DNA from: a virus
Reading direction: 5' to 3' (one strand)
IMG/VR virus record: IMGVR_UViG_3300042340_000168
Location: 1 to 41,266 of that record
Length of the DNA stretch: 41,266 nucleotides
A model generated the notes under the pieces. It had not been told where the DNA came from. It searched no databases and worked only from the letters and a program-made list of their open reading frames with translations. The translations under genes were made by a program, and so were the position numbers. Position 1 is the first letter of the stretch. Every line of letters starts with the position of its first letter. Positions 27,050 through 33,819 of the stretch are shown in pieces.

Positions 27050-27259
27050 CTAGTTGTTTTCTACTTGTTTATAGTACGCCTTCAACGTGCTGATTCTTTC
27101 GTTCACCTCCCTGTAGAATGAATCGGGTTGGACACGCTCTGTATACAACGTAGCCGCTACGGCGTCACGTAAACCATCGAGCAAATCTTGAATATCCATG
27201 TCTTCGTGCTCCCGAACCACTTCTAGGAGCTTTTGCGCAAACTCAGCACTGGGGTGCAT
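27050..27259 (-). CDS. Hypothetical helical protein, 69 aa
   Basis: Starts MHPSAEFAQKLLEVVREHED with GGAGGG seven bases before ATG 27259. Almost entirely helical and acidic. It overlaps the end of the upstream gene by 17 bp. Function unknown. Confidence 0.68.
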   Translation of the reverse strand: MHPSAEFAQKLLEVVREHEDMDIQDLLDGLRDAVAATLYTERVQPDSFYREVNERISTLKAYYKQVENN

Positions 27260-27425
27260 GGCCGCCCTCCACGCGCTCGATGTACGCACGAATCTTTCTG
27301 CGCAGATAGCCGACGATTTCGGCCTCTTCTTGGCTCGCAAGCGAGCGACCTACCCACTTCTCGGCCATGTACAGCAGTTCTTGGGCTTCGTAGAGGTCGT
27401 CCAAATCCGACAGTGTGAATTTCAT
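27243..27425 (-). CDS. Hypothetical helical protein, 60 aa
   Basis: Starts MKFTLSDLDDLYEAQELLYM with AAGGCGGG before ATG 27425. Predicted helical. Its start overlaps the upstream stop by 4 bp, so the two are coupled. Function unknown. Confidence 0.7.
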   Translation of the reverse strand: MKFTLSDLDDLYEAQELLYMAEKWVGRSLASQEEAEIVGYLRRKIRAYIERVEGGHAPQC

Positions 27426-27634
27426 AGTCCCGCCTTCTTTACGTGCACGTTGAGCCACGCACATGCGCGCTCGATGTCCATTACATCGCGGCCCAAGACT
27501 TTTGACCACTCGAGAACGGTCAGGTCAGGGCCAAGTTGCATCAATACCGCACAGTCCCCATCGGGAAGCGCATTAGGTTCGCGCATCAACCATGCGCGCC
27601 TGGCTTCGGCCATCGTGTCTACAAAGTAGGACAT
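27422..27634 (-). CDS. Hypothetical protein, 70 aa
   Basis: Starts MSYFVDTMAEARRAWLMREP with GGAGG before ATG 27634. Helical with a conserved-looking LEWSKVLGRDVMDIERACAW stretch. It follows a repeated intergenic sequence (27654-27699). Function unknown. Confidence 0.7.
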   Translation of the reverse strand: MSYFVDTMAEARRAWLMREPNALPDGDCAVLMQLGPDLTVLEWSKVLGRDVMDIERACAWLNVHVKKAGL

Positions 27635-27653
27635 ACAACCTCCTGCTCTGTAG

Positions 27654-27699
27654 TAGTGGCGTGGCCAGACTCGCGTGCATCACCATCAGCATTTTGCGT
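27654..27699 (-). repeat. Intergenic direct repeat, copy 1
   Basis: This 46-bp segment matches 28198-28243 at about 36 of 46 positions, with the best part CGTGCATCACCA identical (plus strand). Both copies lie just upstream of a leftward gene start, 20-30 bp before its ribosome-binding site. It could be a promoter or operator, or a scar of gene duplication. Confidence 0.6.
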
Positions 27700-27723
27700 A
27701 GCGTGCCGATACGGCTGCTTCGG

Positions 27724-28179
27724 TCAATGGTCGGCCTCTTGCTCTGCAAGCACAACATCGACCGGAACGTAGGTAAAAGCAAGCTCTTTCCCGTTCCAGC
27801 AAAGGTCAGATACTACAACTCCCTGAAATTCCCTCCAATCCGATTCGAACCTCACCGCGATCATCGAAAGCGTGTTTAAGATCGAAATGCAATCGGCATC
27901 TTTTGGAATACCAAGAACATCTGCAAGCATTCTTGTGTCGCTGACTTCTATGTATACGCCACTGGTGCGCTTCAGCGCGGTAGCCTGCCACCCATCGCCT
28001 TTTGTGCGTCCACCCGTCGAAAGTCTGGCCGCTTTTGACACAAATGAGCACCATTCCATCGTGCGTTCTACATGCAGCCTGTCGATGCCTTGGCTTACTG
28101 CTGCATCGACCACTTGACCGATGATCGCAGATTCTTCCTTGCACAAAATTGCATCTATCTTGGTGCTTACCACTTTCAT
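27724..28179 (-). CDS. Hypothetical protein, 151 aa
   Basis: Starts MKVVSTKIDAILCKEESAII with GGAGG before ATG 28179. It reads as an alpha/beta protein, with VVDAAVSQGIDRLHVERTME, then TSGVYIEVSDTRMLADVLGI. A longer frame to 28701 includes the repeat and an unlikely basic segment, so it is not used. Function unknown. Confidence 0.75.
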   Translation of the reverse strand: MKVVSTKIDAILCKEESAIIGQVVDAAVSQGIDRLHVERTMEWCSFVSKAARLSTGGRTKGDGWQATALKRTSGVYIEVSDTRMLADVLGIPKDADCISILNTLSMIAVRFESDWREFQGVVVSDLCWNGKELAFTYVPVDVVLAEQEADH

Positions 28180-28197
28180 TTGGCCTCCACCACTGTG

Positions 28198-28243
28198 TAG
28201 TGGCATAGCCGGATGGCCGTGCATCACCACCAGCGTTTTACGT
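28198..28243 (-). repeat. Intergenic direct repeat, copy 2
   Basis: Second copy of the 46-bp repeat seen at 27654-27699. Its distal half overlaps the last codons of the upstream gene (stop at 28224), while the proximal half is intergenic. Confidence 0.6.
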
Positions 28244-28517
28244 GCGGTCCTTTGGCGATGTCGTCTACCGACGCAGAATGCGAGCGCCGGATAGACATCG
28301 GTGCGCTCGAGGGCCATTCGGGTGGCAGCAGCGAAGCCGCCTCGTCGGCCGTAGCCGCAACGACCTCGACGTAGCTGGCCCCACGATAGGGAAAGCGCGT
28401 GTCTTGGGTGACGACCCATACGTCCATCGGGTTGCTCCACGGACAGTTCGTGCAGCCATTGCCGCAGCACTTGCCACGCCGCAACAGCATCGCGCGGGAC
28501 AACGGTTCGTATCGCAT
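28224..28517 (-). CDS. Small cysteine-rich protein, CCGNGCTNCPW motif
   Basis: A 97-aa protein with a tight cluster KCCGNGCTNCPW near residues 16-27. This CCGxGCxxCxW arrangement resembles short metal-binding motifs in several small bacterial protein families (for example the 'oxidoreductase-like' N-terminal domain), but the rest does not allow assignment. The C-terminal half is alpha/beta. It starts two bases after the methyltransferase stop with only a weak ribosome-binding site, so coupling is likely. Confidence 0.72.
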   Translation of the reverse strand: MRYEPLSRAMLLRRGKCCGNGCTNCPWSNPMDVWVVTQDTRFPYRGASYVEVVAATADEAASLLPPEWPSSAPMSIRRSHSASVDDIAKGPHVKRWW

Positions 28518-28519
28518 CT

Positions 28520-29914
28520 CTATTCGGGATGAGTGAGTATGAGTGCTGGCTTTTTCGCTGAGCCGGTTCCGTGTTCGATGCGCGCTTTTGCAATATCAAA
28601 GTATTCGGCTTCTTTTTCAATGCCGATGAACCGGAAACCTTCGCGGAGGGCCGCGACGCCCGTAGTGCCGGAACCCATGAACGGGTCAAGCACCAACCCA
28701 TCCGGCGGCGTCACCAGACGACACAGGTACGCCATGACGGCGACAGGTTTCACGGTCGGATGCTTATTGCCTCCTTCCACCCCGGCGTTTCGCTCTTTCT
28801 TATTAGCCTTGGGTGCGTAGATGAACGGGGCGTCCGCAGGGTCGAAACGCATGAAGTAGCGGGATGCTCCTTTGTCGGTCTGCGCGGGATCGCTCTGCGC
28901 GTCCATTGCCCGAATCGGGCATCCCGGCACGCACGCCCACAGGTCGGTGTCTTCGTCCGCGTCAACGTGTACGCAAGAGGGAGAGTGCGAAAGCATAAGG
29001 TTGGCGGGCCAGCGGCCCTTGGTATTCATTTCCTGTTCGTAGTCCGGTCGTTGTAATTGTCCGAAGCCCGGCCACGACTCCAACCGATTGATCTGCACGG
29101 GTTCCCCGCCGATGCGGCAACCGTCGATGTTCAGCCCGCCCGTCCCGTGAGCAAGGACGTTCGCAGCGACCGTTCCGCTCAACGGCTTGCGGGCAACGAC
29201 GACCGGCTCAAAGGCAGGCTTCAACGCCGTGCCCCAGCCTTCCCACTCCTTCGCGTCAAGCGTAGCAGGAGCTAGGATAGGGATACCCAGTCCAAATTGC
29301 TTCGATGTCCCGTAATCTGAATCATCGGCTTTCGTCGTATAAACTTTGTCGTAGCCTCGTTCGATGCAGTTGATAGACCGCGTGTGTCCTACAACCTCTG
29401 TACGCTCCGCACCTGCGGCTTTGTCGATAGCCTTCGACACGTCGAGACTCTTTGGAAAGCCGCTCCCATAGCACCATATCACGGAGTCTCGGATCTCAAA
29501 TCCCGCGTCCTCGATGGCAGAAGCGAGGCGATGGTACGTCCGCGTGCCCCCGAAGGCGAGCAGGTGGCCTCCGGGCTTCAACACGCGCAGGGCTTCGGTC
29601 GCCCAGACCTCTGCCCACGCTTGAAAAAGTTGACCGACTTCGCTTGCGTCGCCGCCGTAATGGGCCGCACCCGTACGGATTCGCGCGCGGCTATACGGGT
29701 TACCGCCGTTGGGGCTGTCTTGTTGTCCGCCCCACGTTTTCGGGTCTACGACACCGCGCTTGTCGGTTCGGACATCCTTCCACGGCGCATCCCAGTTAGA
29801 TCCCATGAATTCGAGGCCGTAGGGCGGGTCGGACACTACGGCGTCGATGCTCGCATCAGGTAGCTCTTTGAGTAAATCGAGGCAGTCACCTTGAAGCAAT
29901 CGGAAGTTGCTCAT
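28520..29914 (-). CDS. DNA methyltransferase, adenine-N6/cytosine-N4 type
   Basis: A 464-aa enzyme that transfers a methyl group from S-adenosylmethionine to an exocyclic amine in DNA. Catalytic motif DPPYGL lies at residues 29-34 and the AdoMet-binding motif [11 protein letters not shown] at 409-419, preceded by HPTVKPV. This order (catalytic motif first) marks the beta class. The roughly 200-residue region between them is the target recognition domain. ATG 29914 has GGAG six bases upstream. No restriction endonuclease lies next to it, so it is an orphan enzyme that probably protects phage DNA from host restriction. Confidence 0.93.
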   Translation of the reverse strand: MSNFRLLQGDCLDLLKELPDASIDAVVSDPPYGLEFMGSNWDAPWKDVRTDKRGVVDPKTWGGQQDSPNGGNPYSRARIRTGAAHYGGDASEVGQLFQAWAEVWATEALRVLKPGGHLLAFGGTRTYHRLASAIEDAGFEIRDSVIWCYGSGFPKSLDVSKAIDKAAGAERTEVVGHTRSINCIERGYDKVYTTKADDSDYGTSKQFGLGIPILAPATLDAKEWEGWGTALKPAFEPVVVARKPLSGTVAANVLAHGTGGLNIDGCRIGGEPVQINRLESWPGFGQLQRPDYEQEMNTKGRWPANLMLSHSPSCVHVDADEDTDLWACVPGCPIRAMDAQSDPAQTDKGASRYFMRFDPADAPFIYAPKANKKERNAGVEGGNKHPTVKPVAVMAYLCRLVTPPDGLVLDPFMGSGTTGVAALREGFRFIGIEKEAEYFDIAKARIEHGTGSAKKPALILTHPE

Positions 29915-29938
29915 CTTATCTCCACCTACAAGCATCAT

Positions 29939-30070
29939 TTACGGCTGGCAGCACGGGATGACATTCACCCCGTACATGCAGCACCACGATAGCAAACACG
30001 CATAGTGCCCGTGCAGAAACACCAGCGGAGTCCTGCACACAGCGCAATGCGGTTTGCACTCATCCTGCAC
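29939..30070 (-). CDS. Very small zinc-ribbon-like protein
   Basis: A 43-aa frame from GTG 30070 to TAA 29941-29939. It carries a repeated cysteine pattern: CKPHCAVC near the start, then C, WCC and CCQ towards the end. The pattern CxxxCxxC plus later CC pairs is more than chance for so short a peptide, and GAGG lies six bases before the GTG, inside the end of the upstream gene. It fills an otherwise empty gap between two genes. Function unknown; it could bind zinc. Confidence 0.5.
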   Translation of the reverse strand: MQDECKPHCAVCRTPLVFLHGHYACLLSWCCMYGVNVIPCCQP

Positions 30071-30290
30071 GAACGACCTCGAGGCACTGCGCGTCAATGA
30101 ACGCAGCTACGCGAAAGCCGTTCGTGCGCATGTCTTCGTTGTCAAAGGCACCGTCGTCTACTTTCGCGACGACCTCGTTCTTGGAGCGGTCCAAAGACAA
30201 GTCGCGCACTGTGCCGTTCCGCCACCGGTTAGAGTAGTAGAACCGCACGCGGTCGCCCTTGCAAACCTCAATGCCGTGCCGGTCGAGCAT
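30060..30290 (-). CDS. Hypothetical protein, 76 aa
   Basis: Starts MLDRHGIEVCKGDRVRFYYS; the KGDRVRF-x(n)-NGTVRDL pattern suggests a small SH3- or KOW-like beta-barrel. The start overlaps the upstream stop as TAATG. Function unknown. Confidence 0.75.
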   Translation of the reverse strand: MLDRHGIEVCKGDRVRFYYSNRWRNGTVRDLSLDRSKNEVVAKVDDGAFDNEDMRTNGFRVAAFIDAQCLEVVRAG

Positions 30291-30559
30291 TAGGCATTAC
30301 CAGAAGGCGCGTAGCGCGCGATGAGCTCGTCGTGGTGAAGCTGAATGGCGGCAACCGCAGCTTCCATGTTCTCGTAGGCGACGACTTCGTCCGAGTCCGT
30401 TCCATCGGGTTGAACAAACAGAATCTTCGCGGGCTTGTCGGTGACGAGTTGCACCGCGACGAGGATTCCTTCAGAACGACGCCGAAGGATGTACTCGAGT
30501 TGCGTCATGCCTACGGTCGCCTGGTAGCTCACCATCGTGGGGGAAGTAAAGTCGAGCAT
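30290..30559 (-). CDS. Hypothetical protein, 89 aa
   Basis: Starts MLDFTSPTMVSYQATVGMTQ with AGGAG before ATG 30559. Alpha/beta, with KPAKILFVQPDGTDSDEVVA. A TATAGAC sequence 24 bases upstream of the start could be a -10 box. Function unknown. Confidence 0.72.
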   Translation of the reverse strand: MLDFTSPTMVSYQATVGMTQLEYILRRRSEGILVAVQLVTDKPAKILFVQPDGTDSDEVVAYENMEAAVAAIQLHHDELIARYAPSGNA

Positions 30560-30582
30560 GTGTTCTCCTGTAGTGTTGGAAC

Positions 30583-30589
30583 GTCTATA
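30583..30589 (-). promoter_or_regulatory. Possible -10 box TATAGAC
   Basis: TATAGAC (minus strand) 24 bases before ATG 30559; the same heptamer occurs at 31189-31183 before the next upstream gene. No matching -35 box was recognised at standard distance. Confidence 0.3.
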
Positions 30590-30599
30590 CACCGCGCGC

Positions 30600-30785
30600 T
30601 TAGAGCGTCGAGGCGAAATACAAAACCTGCATGGCCGTGGTCGCTGTCGCGCGCTCTGTCGGGTTCATGCGCTCCCACAAGGCGTCGAGCGCGTCTTCGC
30701 ATACGAGCACCGTGGCTTCGTCGCCTGCGTCACGGGATGCCCGCAGAAGGTCTACGAGGGCCAGATACCGGCCGGCGGCTTCCAC
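30600..30785 (-). CDS. Hypothetical helical protein, 61 aa
   Basis: Starts with GTG 30785, coupled to the upstream stop (TAGTG) with GAGG seven bases upstream. Helical throughout (EAAGRYLALVDLLRASRDAG). Function unknown. Confidence 0.7.
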   Translation of the reverse strand: MEAAGRYLALVDLLRASRDAGDEATVLVCEDALDALWERMNPTERATATTAMQVLYFASTL

Positions 30786-30991
30786 TAAAAGTCCTCGAGC
30801 GGGTCGTCAGCCTCACGGCTTTCCGCGTCGATGTACTCAAGGATTTCTTCCACACACTCCGACACCGAATACACAGCGCCGTCTTGGGTAAAGACCTCCG
30901 TGTAGCCTTCGAACCCGACCATGCGCGTCAACAAGTCCGCGCGTAGGCCGATGCTATTCCCGTCGATAAGACTCAGAAGAACCCAATTCAT
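30785..30991 (-). CDS. Hypothetical acidic protein, 68 aa
   Basis: Starts MNWVLLSLIDGNSIGLRADL with GAGG before ATG 30991. Short beta region, then an acidic helix ending DDPLEDF. Function unknown. Confidence 0.72.
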   Translation of the reverse strand: MNWVLLSLIDGNSIGLRADLLTRMVGFEGYTEVFTQDGAVYSVSECVEEILEYIDAESREADDPLEDF

Positions 30992-31121
30992 GGTCTACCT
31001 CGTTTCTACGCTTGTGGAGTAGTCGTTGCAGTTCCACGGCTACGTCACGCAGCCGCTCAAAGCCCAAGTGCAGTACGTCGATACGCAGCAGTTCTGCTTC
31101 GCGCTGTTCGTCGTCGTGCAT
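30954..31121 (-). CDS. Hypothetical helical protein, 55 aa
   Basis: Starts MHDDEQREAELLRIDVLHLG with GGAG six bases before ATG 31121, and overlaps the next gene by 38 bp. Amphipathic helix throughout. Function unknown. Confidence 0.65.
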   Translation of the reverse strand: MHDDEQREAELLRIDVLHLGFERLRDVAVELQRLLHKRRNEVDHELGSSESYRRE

Positions 31122-31390
31122 CACAACTCCATGCTGAACGGGTATCCGGTTTAACGCAGGGCGCAACCCGCCATTCAAGCGTGTCTATAGCGCAGCAATA
31201 GGGTTGGCATGATTGTTGCATTGTATATTTGCATAATGTAGTTTCTACCTCGATAGTGTTTTTCTGCTAACTTACAGTGCGTTTCGGCCTTTACCGTAGT
31301 CTATCCGTAGTTTTCGGCTACCCTCGCCAGGGTACGGCGCGTAGCGCGTAATTTCACATAGCTTCTATAAATTACTGTAATTACGGTCCG
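31122..31390. other. Regulatory gap with palindromes
   Basis: A 269-bp AT-richer gap without a gene. It holds a copy of the 18-bp palindrome found in the rightward promoters (cTACCC-tcgcca-GGGTAc, 31318-31335), a 13-bp inverted repeat AATTAC-t-GTAATT (31370-31382), and on the minus strand TATAGAC at 31189-31183. It separates the 68-aa gene at 31.4 kb from the rest of the leftward block, so it may start that block's transcription. Confidence 0.5.
31318..31335. promoter_or_regulatory. Operator-like palindrome cTACCC-N6-GGGTAc
   Basis: This 18-bp sequence matches the spacer palindrome of promoters at 32.7, 33.8, 34.6 and 35.2 kb but lacks their -35 and -10 boxes on either strand. It may be a bare binding site for the same regulator, placed before leftward genes. 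Confidence 0.5.
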
Positions 31391-31597
31391 CTACGGAATG
31401 TCTCGGAAGCCCGTGGATTGCATCGCCGCCGAGATGTGAGCAGCTACGACGGCCCGCTGAGCCGCGACGACGATGAACTCGCGGTTGATGAAGTGAATAC
31501 GGGTCGAGTCGCTGGGTGCTTCGGTAATGTGAGTGACGAGGCCGGGGTTGATGTCTACGGCTTCGTCGCGGTTGGTTGTGAGGTGAACGAGTCGCAT
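31391..31597 (-). CDS. Hypothetical protein, 68 aa
   Basis: Starts MRLVHLTTNRDEAVDINPGL with GGAGG before ATG 31597. A longer frame to 31702 exists but runs into the non-coding control region. Alpha/beta pattern: VTHITEAPSDSTRIHFINRE, then an Ala-rich helix. It is the first leftward gene after the divergence region. Function unknown. Confidence 0.7.
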   Translation of the reverse strand: MRLVHLTTNRDEAVDINPGLVTHITEAPSDSTRIHFINREFIVVAAQRAVVAAHISAAMQSTGFRDIP

Positions 31598-31711
31598 CGG
31601 TGTGTCCTCCTGTCGAGGTGTAGTGGCCGCGTGTTGTAGGGGTGAATTTGGAGGTGAAAATAAAAATGCGGGTTGGTGTTTTACGCGGCCTAGCGAAGTC
31701 AAGTCTGAACA

Positions 31712-31729
31712 GGGCCGGGGGTGGGTGGG
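31712..31729 (+). other. G-quadruplex-capable tract
   Basis: The plus strand reads GGGCCGGGGGTGGGTGGG, four G-runs with 1-2 nt loops, which fits a stable G-quadruplex. It lies on the template strand for leftward transcription. Confidence 0.7.
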
Positions 31730-31886
31730 CTGATGCGATGGAGGAATACCGATGACCTGGGGCGTGAGGGAGTGAAGCCTACGAGGGTCTAGGGGATGAT
31801 TCTGTGAGAATTATGGGGAGGGTGACTCTAGACGAGAGGATCGCTCGAGTAGGCCAAGGAGGGCTTTAGGGGTGATTTGGTGAGGG

Positions 31887-31905
31887 GAAAATTCGATGTT
31901 GGATA
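31887..31905 (+). repeat. 19-bp direct repeat, copy 1
   Basis: GAAAATTCGATGTTGGATA, identical to 31987-32005 and exactly 100 bp from it. The surrounding sequence is not otherwise repeated. Confidence 0.85.
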
Positions 31906-31986
31906 GGAAGCCTGGACTAGACGGTGGTGAGGTGAGTGTGGCTGATTGTCTGGGTGAGGATGGGGTTTAAGGCGATTCCACGGGTA

Positions 31987-32005
31987 GAAAATTCGATGTT
32001 GGATA
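31987..32005 (+). repeat. 19-bp direct repeat, copy 2
   Basis: Second identical copy of GAAAATTCGATGTTGGATA; a terminator-like hairpin follows at 32011-32040. Confidence 0.85.
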
Positions 32006-32010
32006 CCTAG

Positions 32011-32040
32011 AAAACACCCCTCCCCCCTCGAGGGAGTTTT
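32011..32040. terminator. Terminator-like hairpin, possibly bidirectional
   Basis: CTCCC (32020-32024) pairs with GGGAG (32032-32036), followed by TTTT on the plus strand; outer AAAAC and GTTTT also pair. It would block read-through between the two divergent sides. Confidence 0.45.
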
Positions 32041-32247
32041 CAACCCTACCCCCGGTATATCGGCGGGGATACTCCACTATCACCGGAAATACCTGGTCAA
32101 CGTCAACGGTGAAACCTCGACTATCGGCTGAATCTGTCAACGAGCGTCCGCGCGCTGACGCCGACTCGGAGGCGACGGGCTACCGACTAGCCTCGAGCGT
32201 GATGCGTCAAACGTAGGTTCAACCTGAGATAGTCGCGTTGCACGCTA

Positions 32248-32275
32248 TCGGTTCGACTCCACTATATATAGGTGA
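32248..32275 (+). promoter_or_regulatory. Weak promoter-like sequence in the control region
   Basis: Within 32.23-32.28 kb, GATAG-t-CG and CG-c-TATC form an inverted repeat around GTTG, and TTGCAC is followed about 17-19 bp later by ACTATATATAG, a possible -10. The TATATA core is symmetrical, so direction is uncertain. Confidence 0.3.
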
Positions 32276-32376
32276 GAGGTCGGCCAGCAGAATCGCGTCA
32301 ACGCATTATGACGCTTCAATCTTAGGAACCGACGAATCACCGGATAGCCTCAACGGACGAACCGCCTTTATCGAAT

Positions 32377-32390
32377 ATGTCAGGTGACAT
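32377..32390. promoter_or_regulatory. Perfect 14-bp operator-like palindrome
   Basis: ATGTCA-gg-TGACAT, two 6-bp arms with a 2-bp spacer, as in binding sites of dimeric regulators. Alone in the window as far as I could see. Confidence 0.5.
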
Positions 32391-32460
32391 GGATTCGGTG
32401 ATATTCGGCCTTGAACGTCAATATCCACCACCTCACCAACCCCTTTCCCTCCAACCATAT

Positions 32461-32485
32461 CCCACCAAATCCCACCCAAATCCCC
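32461..32485 (-). other. G-quadruplex-capable tract on the minus strand
   Basis: Plus-strand C-runs CCC, CCC, CCC, CCCC with 7, 1 and 4 nt between them give a G-quadruplex motif on the minus strand, the template strand for rightward transcription. It mirrors the tract at 31712-31729. Confidence 0.6.
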
Positions 32486-32690
32486 GAAACCCTGCCTACA
32501 AAGCCCCATCCCAAGCGACGAAAACCCAAAAAAACTCAACCCAAAGAAACCGTCTTGCTACGCCTCTTTAAGCCCACCATTTCCCATCGACCCACAACCA
32601 AGAAACCACAAATCCCACTAGCCTCGAAAATCAGCCTACAACCAACACCTGGCAAGTACCACCAAACTATTTTTAGCCGGTGTGCAGATT

Positions 32691-32734
32691 TTCCTGCTGT
32701 ACCCGTTGACGGGGTACGATGAGTAGGGCATAGT
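32691..32734 (+). promoter_or_regulatory. Rightward promoter A with palindrome
   Basis: Contains the palindrome GTACCC-gttgacg-GGGTAC (32699-32717). Two readings of the promoter are possible: TTGACG (32706-32711) with CATAGT (32729-32734) at 17 bp, or, by alignment with promoters B-D, TTCCTG before the palindrome and TACGAT after it. The first rightward gene starts 23 bp downstream. Confidence 0.6.
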
Positions 32735-32756
32735 GGAAGCAACGGAGGGCGACACG

Positions 32757-32876
32757 ATGACCGACGAGCAAATCCGACGCGAAGTAAACCAAGGCATGGC
32801 CACCATGATCGTTCTCGGCATCGTAGGCTACCAAGCGTTCGTCTACGCTTGCTCGCTCGTCACTGGCATTCACTAG
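32757..32876 (+). CDS. Very small membrane protein, 39 aa
   Basis: ATG 32757 with GGAGGG upstream; the protein has a charged N terminus (MTDEQIRREVNQG) and one hydrophobic segment (MATMIVLGIVGYQAFVYACS), so it should insert in the membrane. It is the first gene after promoter A. Function unknown; small membrane proteins at such sites can be anti-defence or superinfection-exclusion factors, but nothing here proves that. Confidence 0.65.
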   Translation: MTDEQIRREVNQGMATMIVLGIVGYQAFVYACSLVTGIH

Positions 32877-32894
32877 CAACCAGCGGGAGAAACC

Positions 32895-33131
32895 ATGGAA
32901 ATCATCTGTGAAGACTTGTGGGTATGCGATGACTGCGTGTTGCTGGTTGCGAACGGCGACGAACCGGAAGACCGCGAAGGGCTGGCGGAAGACATCGCCG
33001 CGATGTGGCCAAGCGCATATCTCGTCATCGAAGACGAAACCGACGAATTTTCCTATAGCGCGTGCGACGGTTGCGGCTGCCGTCTTGGCGGTTCTCGTCA
33101 CAAGGCAACGGCTATCGCGCTTCCGGCCTAG
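32895..33131 (+). CDS. Small zinc-binding-like acidic protein, 78 aa
   Basis: ATG 32895 after GGGAG. CDDC at residues 11-14 and CDGCGC at about 57-62 form a possible zinc site around an acidic middle. Function unknown. Confidence 0.75.
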   Translation: MEIICEDLWVCDDCVLLVANGDEPEDREGLAEDIAAMWPSAYLVIEDETDEFSYSACDGCGCRLGGSRHKATAIALPA

Positions 33132-33158
33132 TCAATCGCAACCCACTAGGGAGGCACC

Positions 33159-33344
33159 ATGACCCGCTATCGGCTCACCGACACCTACGACCCCAACGGC
33201 GACCTATATACCTTGGACGAAGCCCTCGAGATGTTCAAAGCGTGCTTTGGAGAACGTGTATTCCTACACGAAACCCCGGACGGACGACTAGTCATCGGCA
33301 GCGAAACGAACCACCCCGGCACTGTCATCGGCTACGCAGCGTAG
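33159..33344 (+). CDS. Hypothetical protein, 61 aa
   Basis: ATG 33159 after AGGGAGG. Reads TLDEALEMFKACFGERVFLH, an alpha/beta pattern. Same operon as the genes beside it. Function unknown. Confidence 0.75.
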   Translation: MTRYRLTDTYDPNGDLYTLDEALEMFKACFGERVFLHETPDGRLVIGSETNHPGTVIGYAA

Positions 33345-33370
33345 CCCTCACCCCTTCGAACGGAGACACC

Positions 33371-33703
33371 ATGCACCGCTACGCTCAAATCACCGTCTAC
33401 GACCAAACCGTCCGCGTCCGCGTCAATCCCGACGAAAGCGCGGACAGCGCTATGCAGCGCGCCCGCTCTCTGTACCTTGCCAAGCAGTACGGAGTAGGTT
33501 CTAGGATGCACATTCGCTACCTAGAATCATGGAACGAAGACGGAGACCGTTACTATCGTGGCGAGGTTAGCGGGCCAATTGTGAACGGCGAATGCACCAT
33601 TCGCGGCGTCGAATATTGGTGCGAACGCGCAGGAACCGACGCCGCTAACCGCGCGGCCATCGTTGCCGCTGGCGGATTCGACCCGCTAAGCCAAGCGGCA
33701 TAG
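33371..33703 (+). CDS. Hypothetical protein, 110 aa
   Basis: ATG 33371 after CGGAGACACC, a leader like that of the ArdA gene. The sequence starts MHRYAQITVYDQTVRVRVNP, then a helix, then RYLESWNEDGDRYYRGEVSG; a small alpha/beta protein. Function unknown. It ends the first rightward transcription unit. Confidence 0.75.
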   Translation: MHRYAQITVYDQTVRVRVNPDESADSAMQRARSLYLAKQYGVGSRMHIRYLESWNEDGDRYYRGEVSGPIVNGECTIRGVEYWCERAGTDAANRAAIVAAGGFDPLSQAA

Positions 33704-33761
33704 CATTTCCGGCCTAGCACCAACGCTAACGGCCAATTGCGAAATTCTTTCATCTCTTTCC

Positions 33762-33790
33762 TTGCCTATGTACCCCGCATCGGGTACATA
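33762..33790 (+). promoter_or_regulatory. Rightward promoter B with palindrome
   Basis: TTGCCT (33762-33767), 17 bp, then TACATA (33785-33790). The spacer holds GTACCC-cgcatc-GGGTAC (33770-33787). The preceding 30 bp (an AT-rich stretch around ATTGCGAAATTC) and the following 30 bp (AGAGAGTG, then ACCAACGAACGGAGG) closely match promoter C. Confidence 0.75.
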
Positions 33791-33819
33791 GAGAGTGTCA
33801 CCAACGAACGGAGGAAGAA

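Larger units (their letters stand above)
31598..32756. other. Non-coding divergence and control region
   Basis: About 1.16 kb with no convincing gene between leftward and rightward genes. The left part (31.70-31.98 kb) is G-rich and the right part (32.42-32.70 kb) C-rich on the plus strand, so RNA read outward in either direction would be C-rich and G-poor. The middle (32.06-32.42 kb) holds repeated GTCAA motifs (32096, 32102, 32136, 32206, 32297, 32417) and CTATC/GATAG motifs. Possible roles: promoters with regulated leaders, Rho or antitermination sites, or a replication origin. Open frames here are short and of odd composition. Confidence 0.6.

Noticed and set aside
32230-32275. tRNA-like T-arm sequence GGTTCGACTCC in the control region
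   Set aside because: The flanking bases do not form a T-stem (only 3 of 5 pairs) and no D-arm, anticodon arm or acceptor stem can be built.
31828-32742. Short open frames in the control region on both strands
   Set aside because: Pro/Ser/Lys-rich low-complexity products caused by C-rich sequence, without matching ribosome-binding sites.
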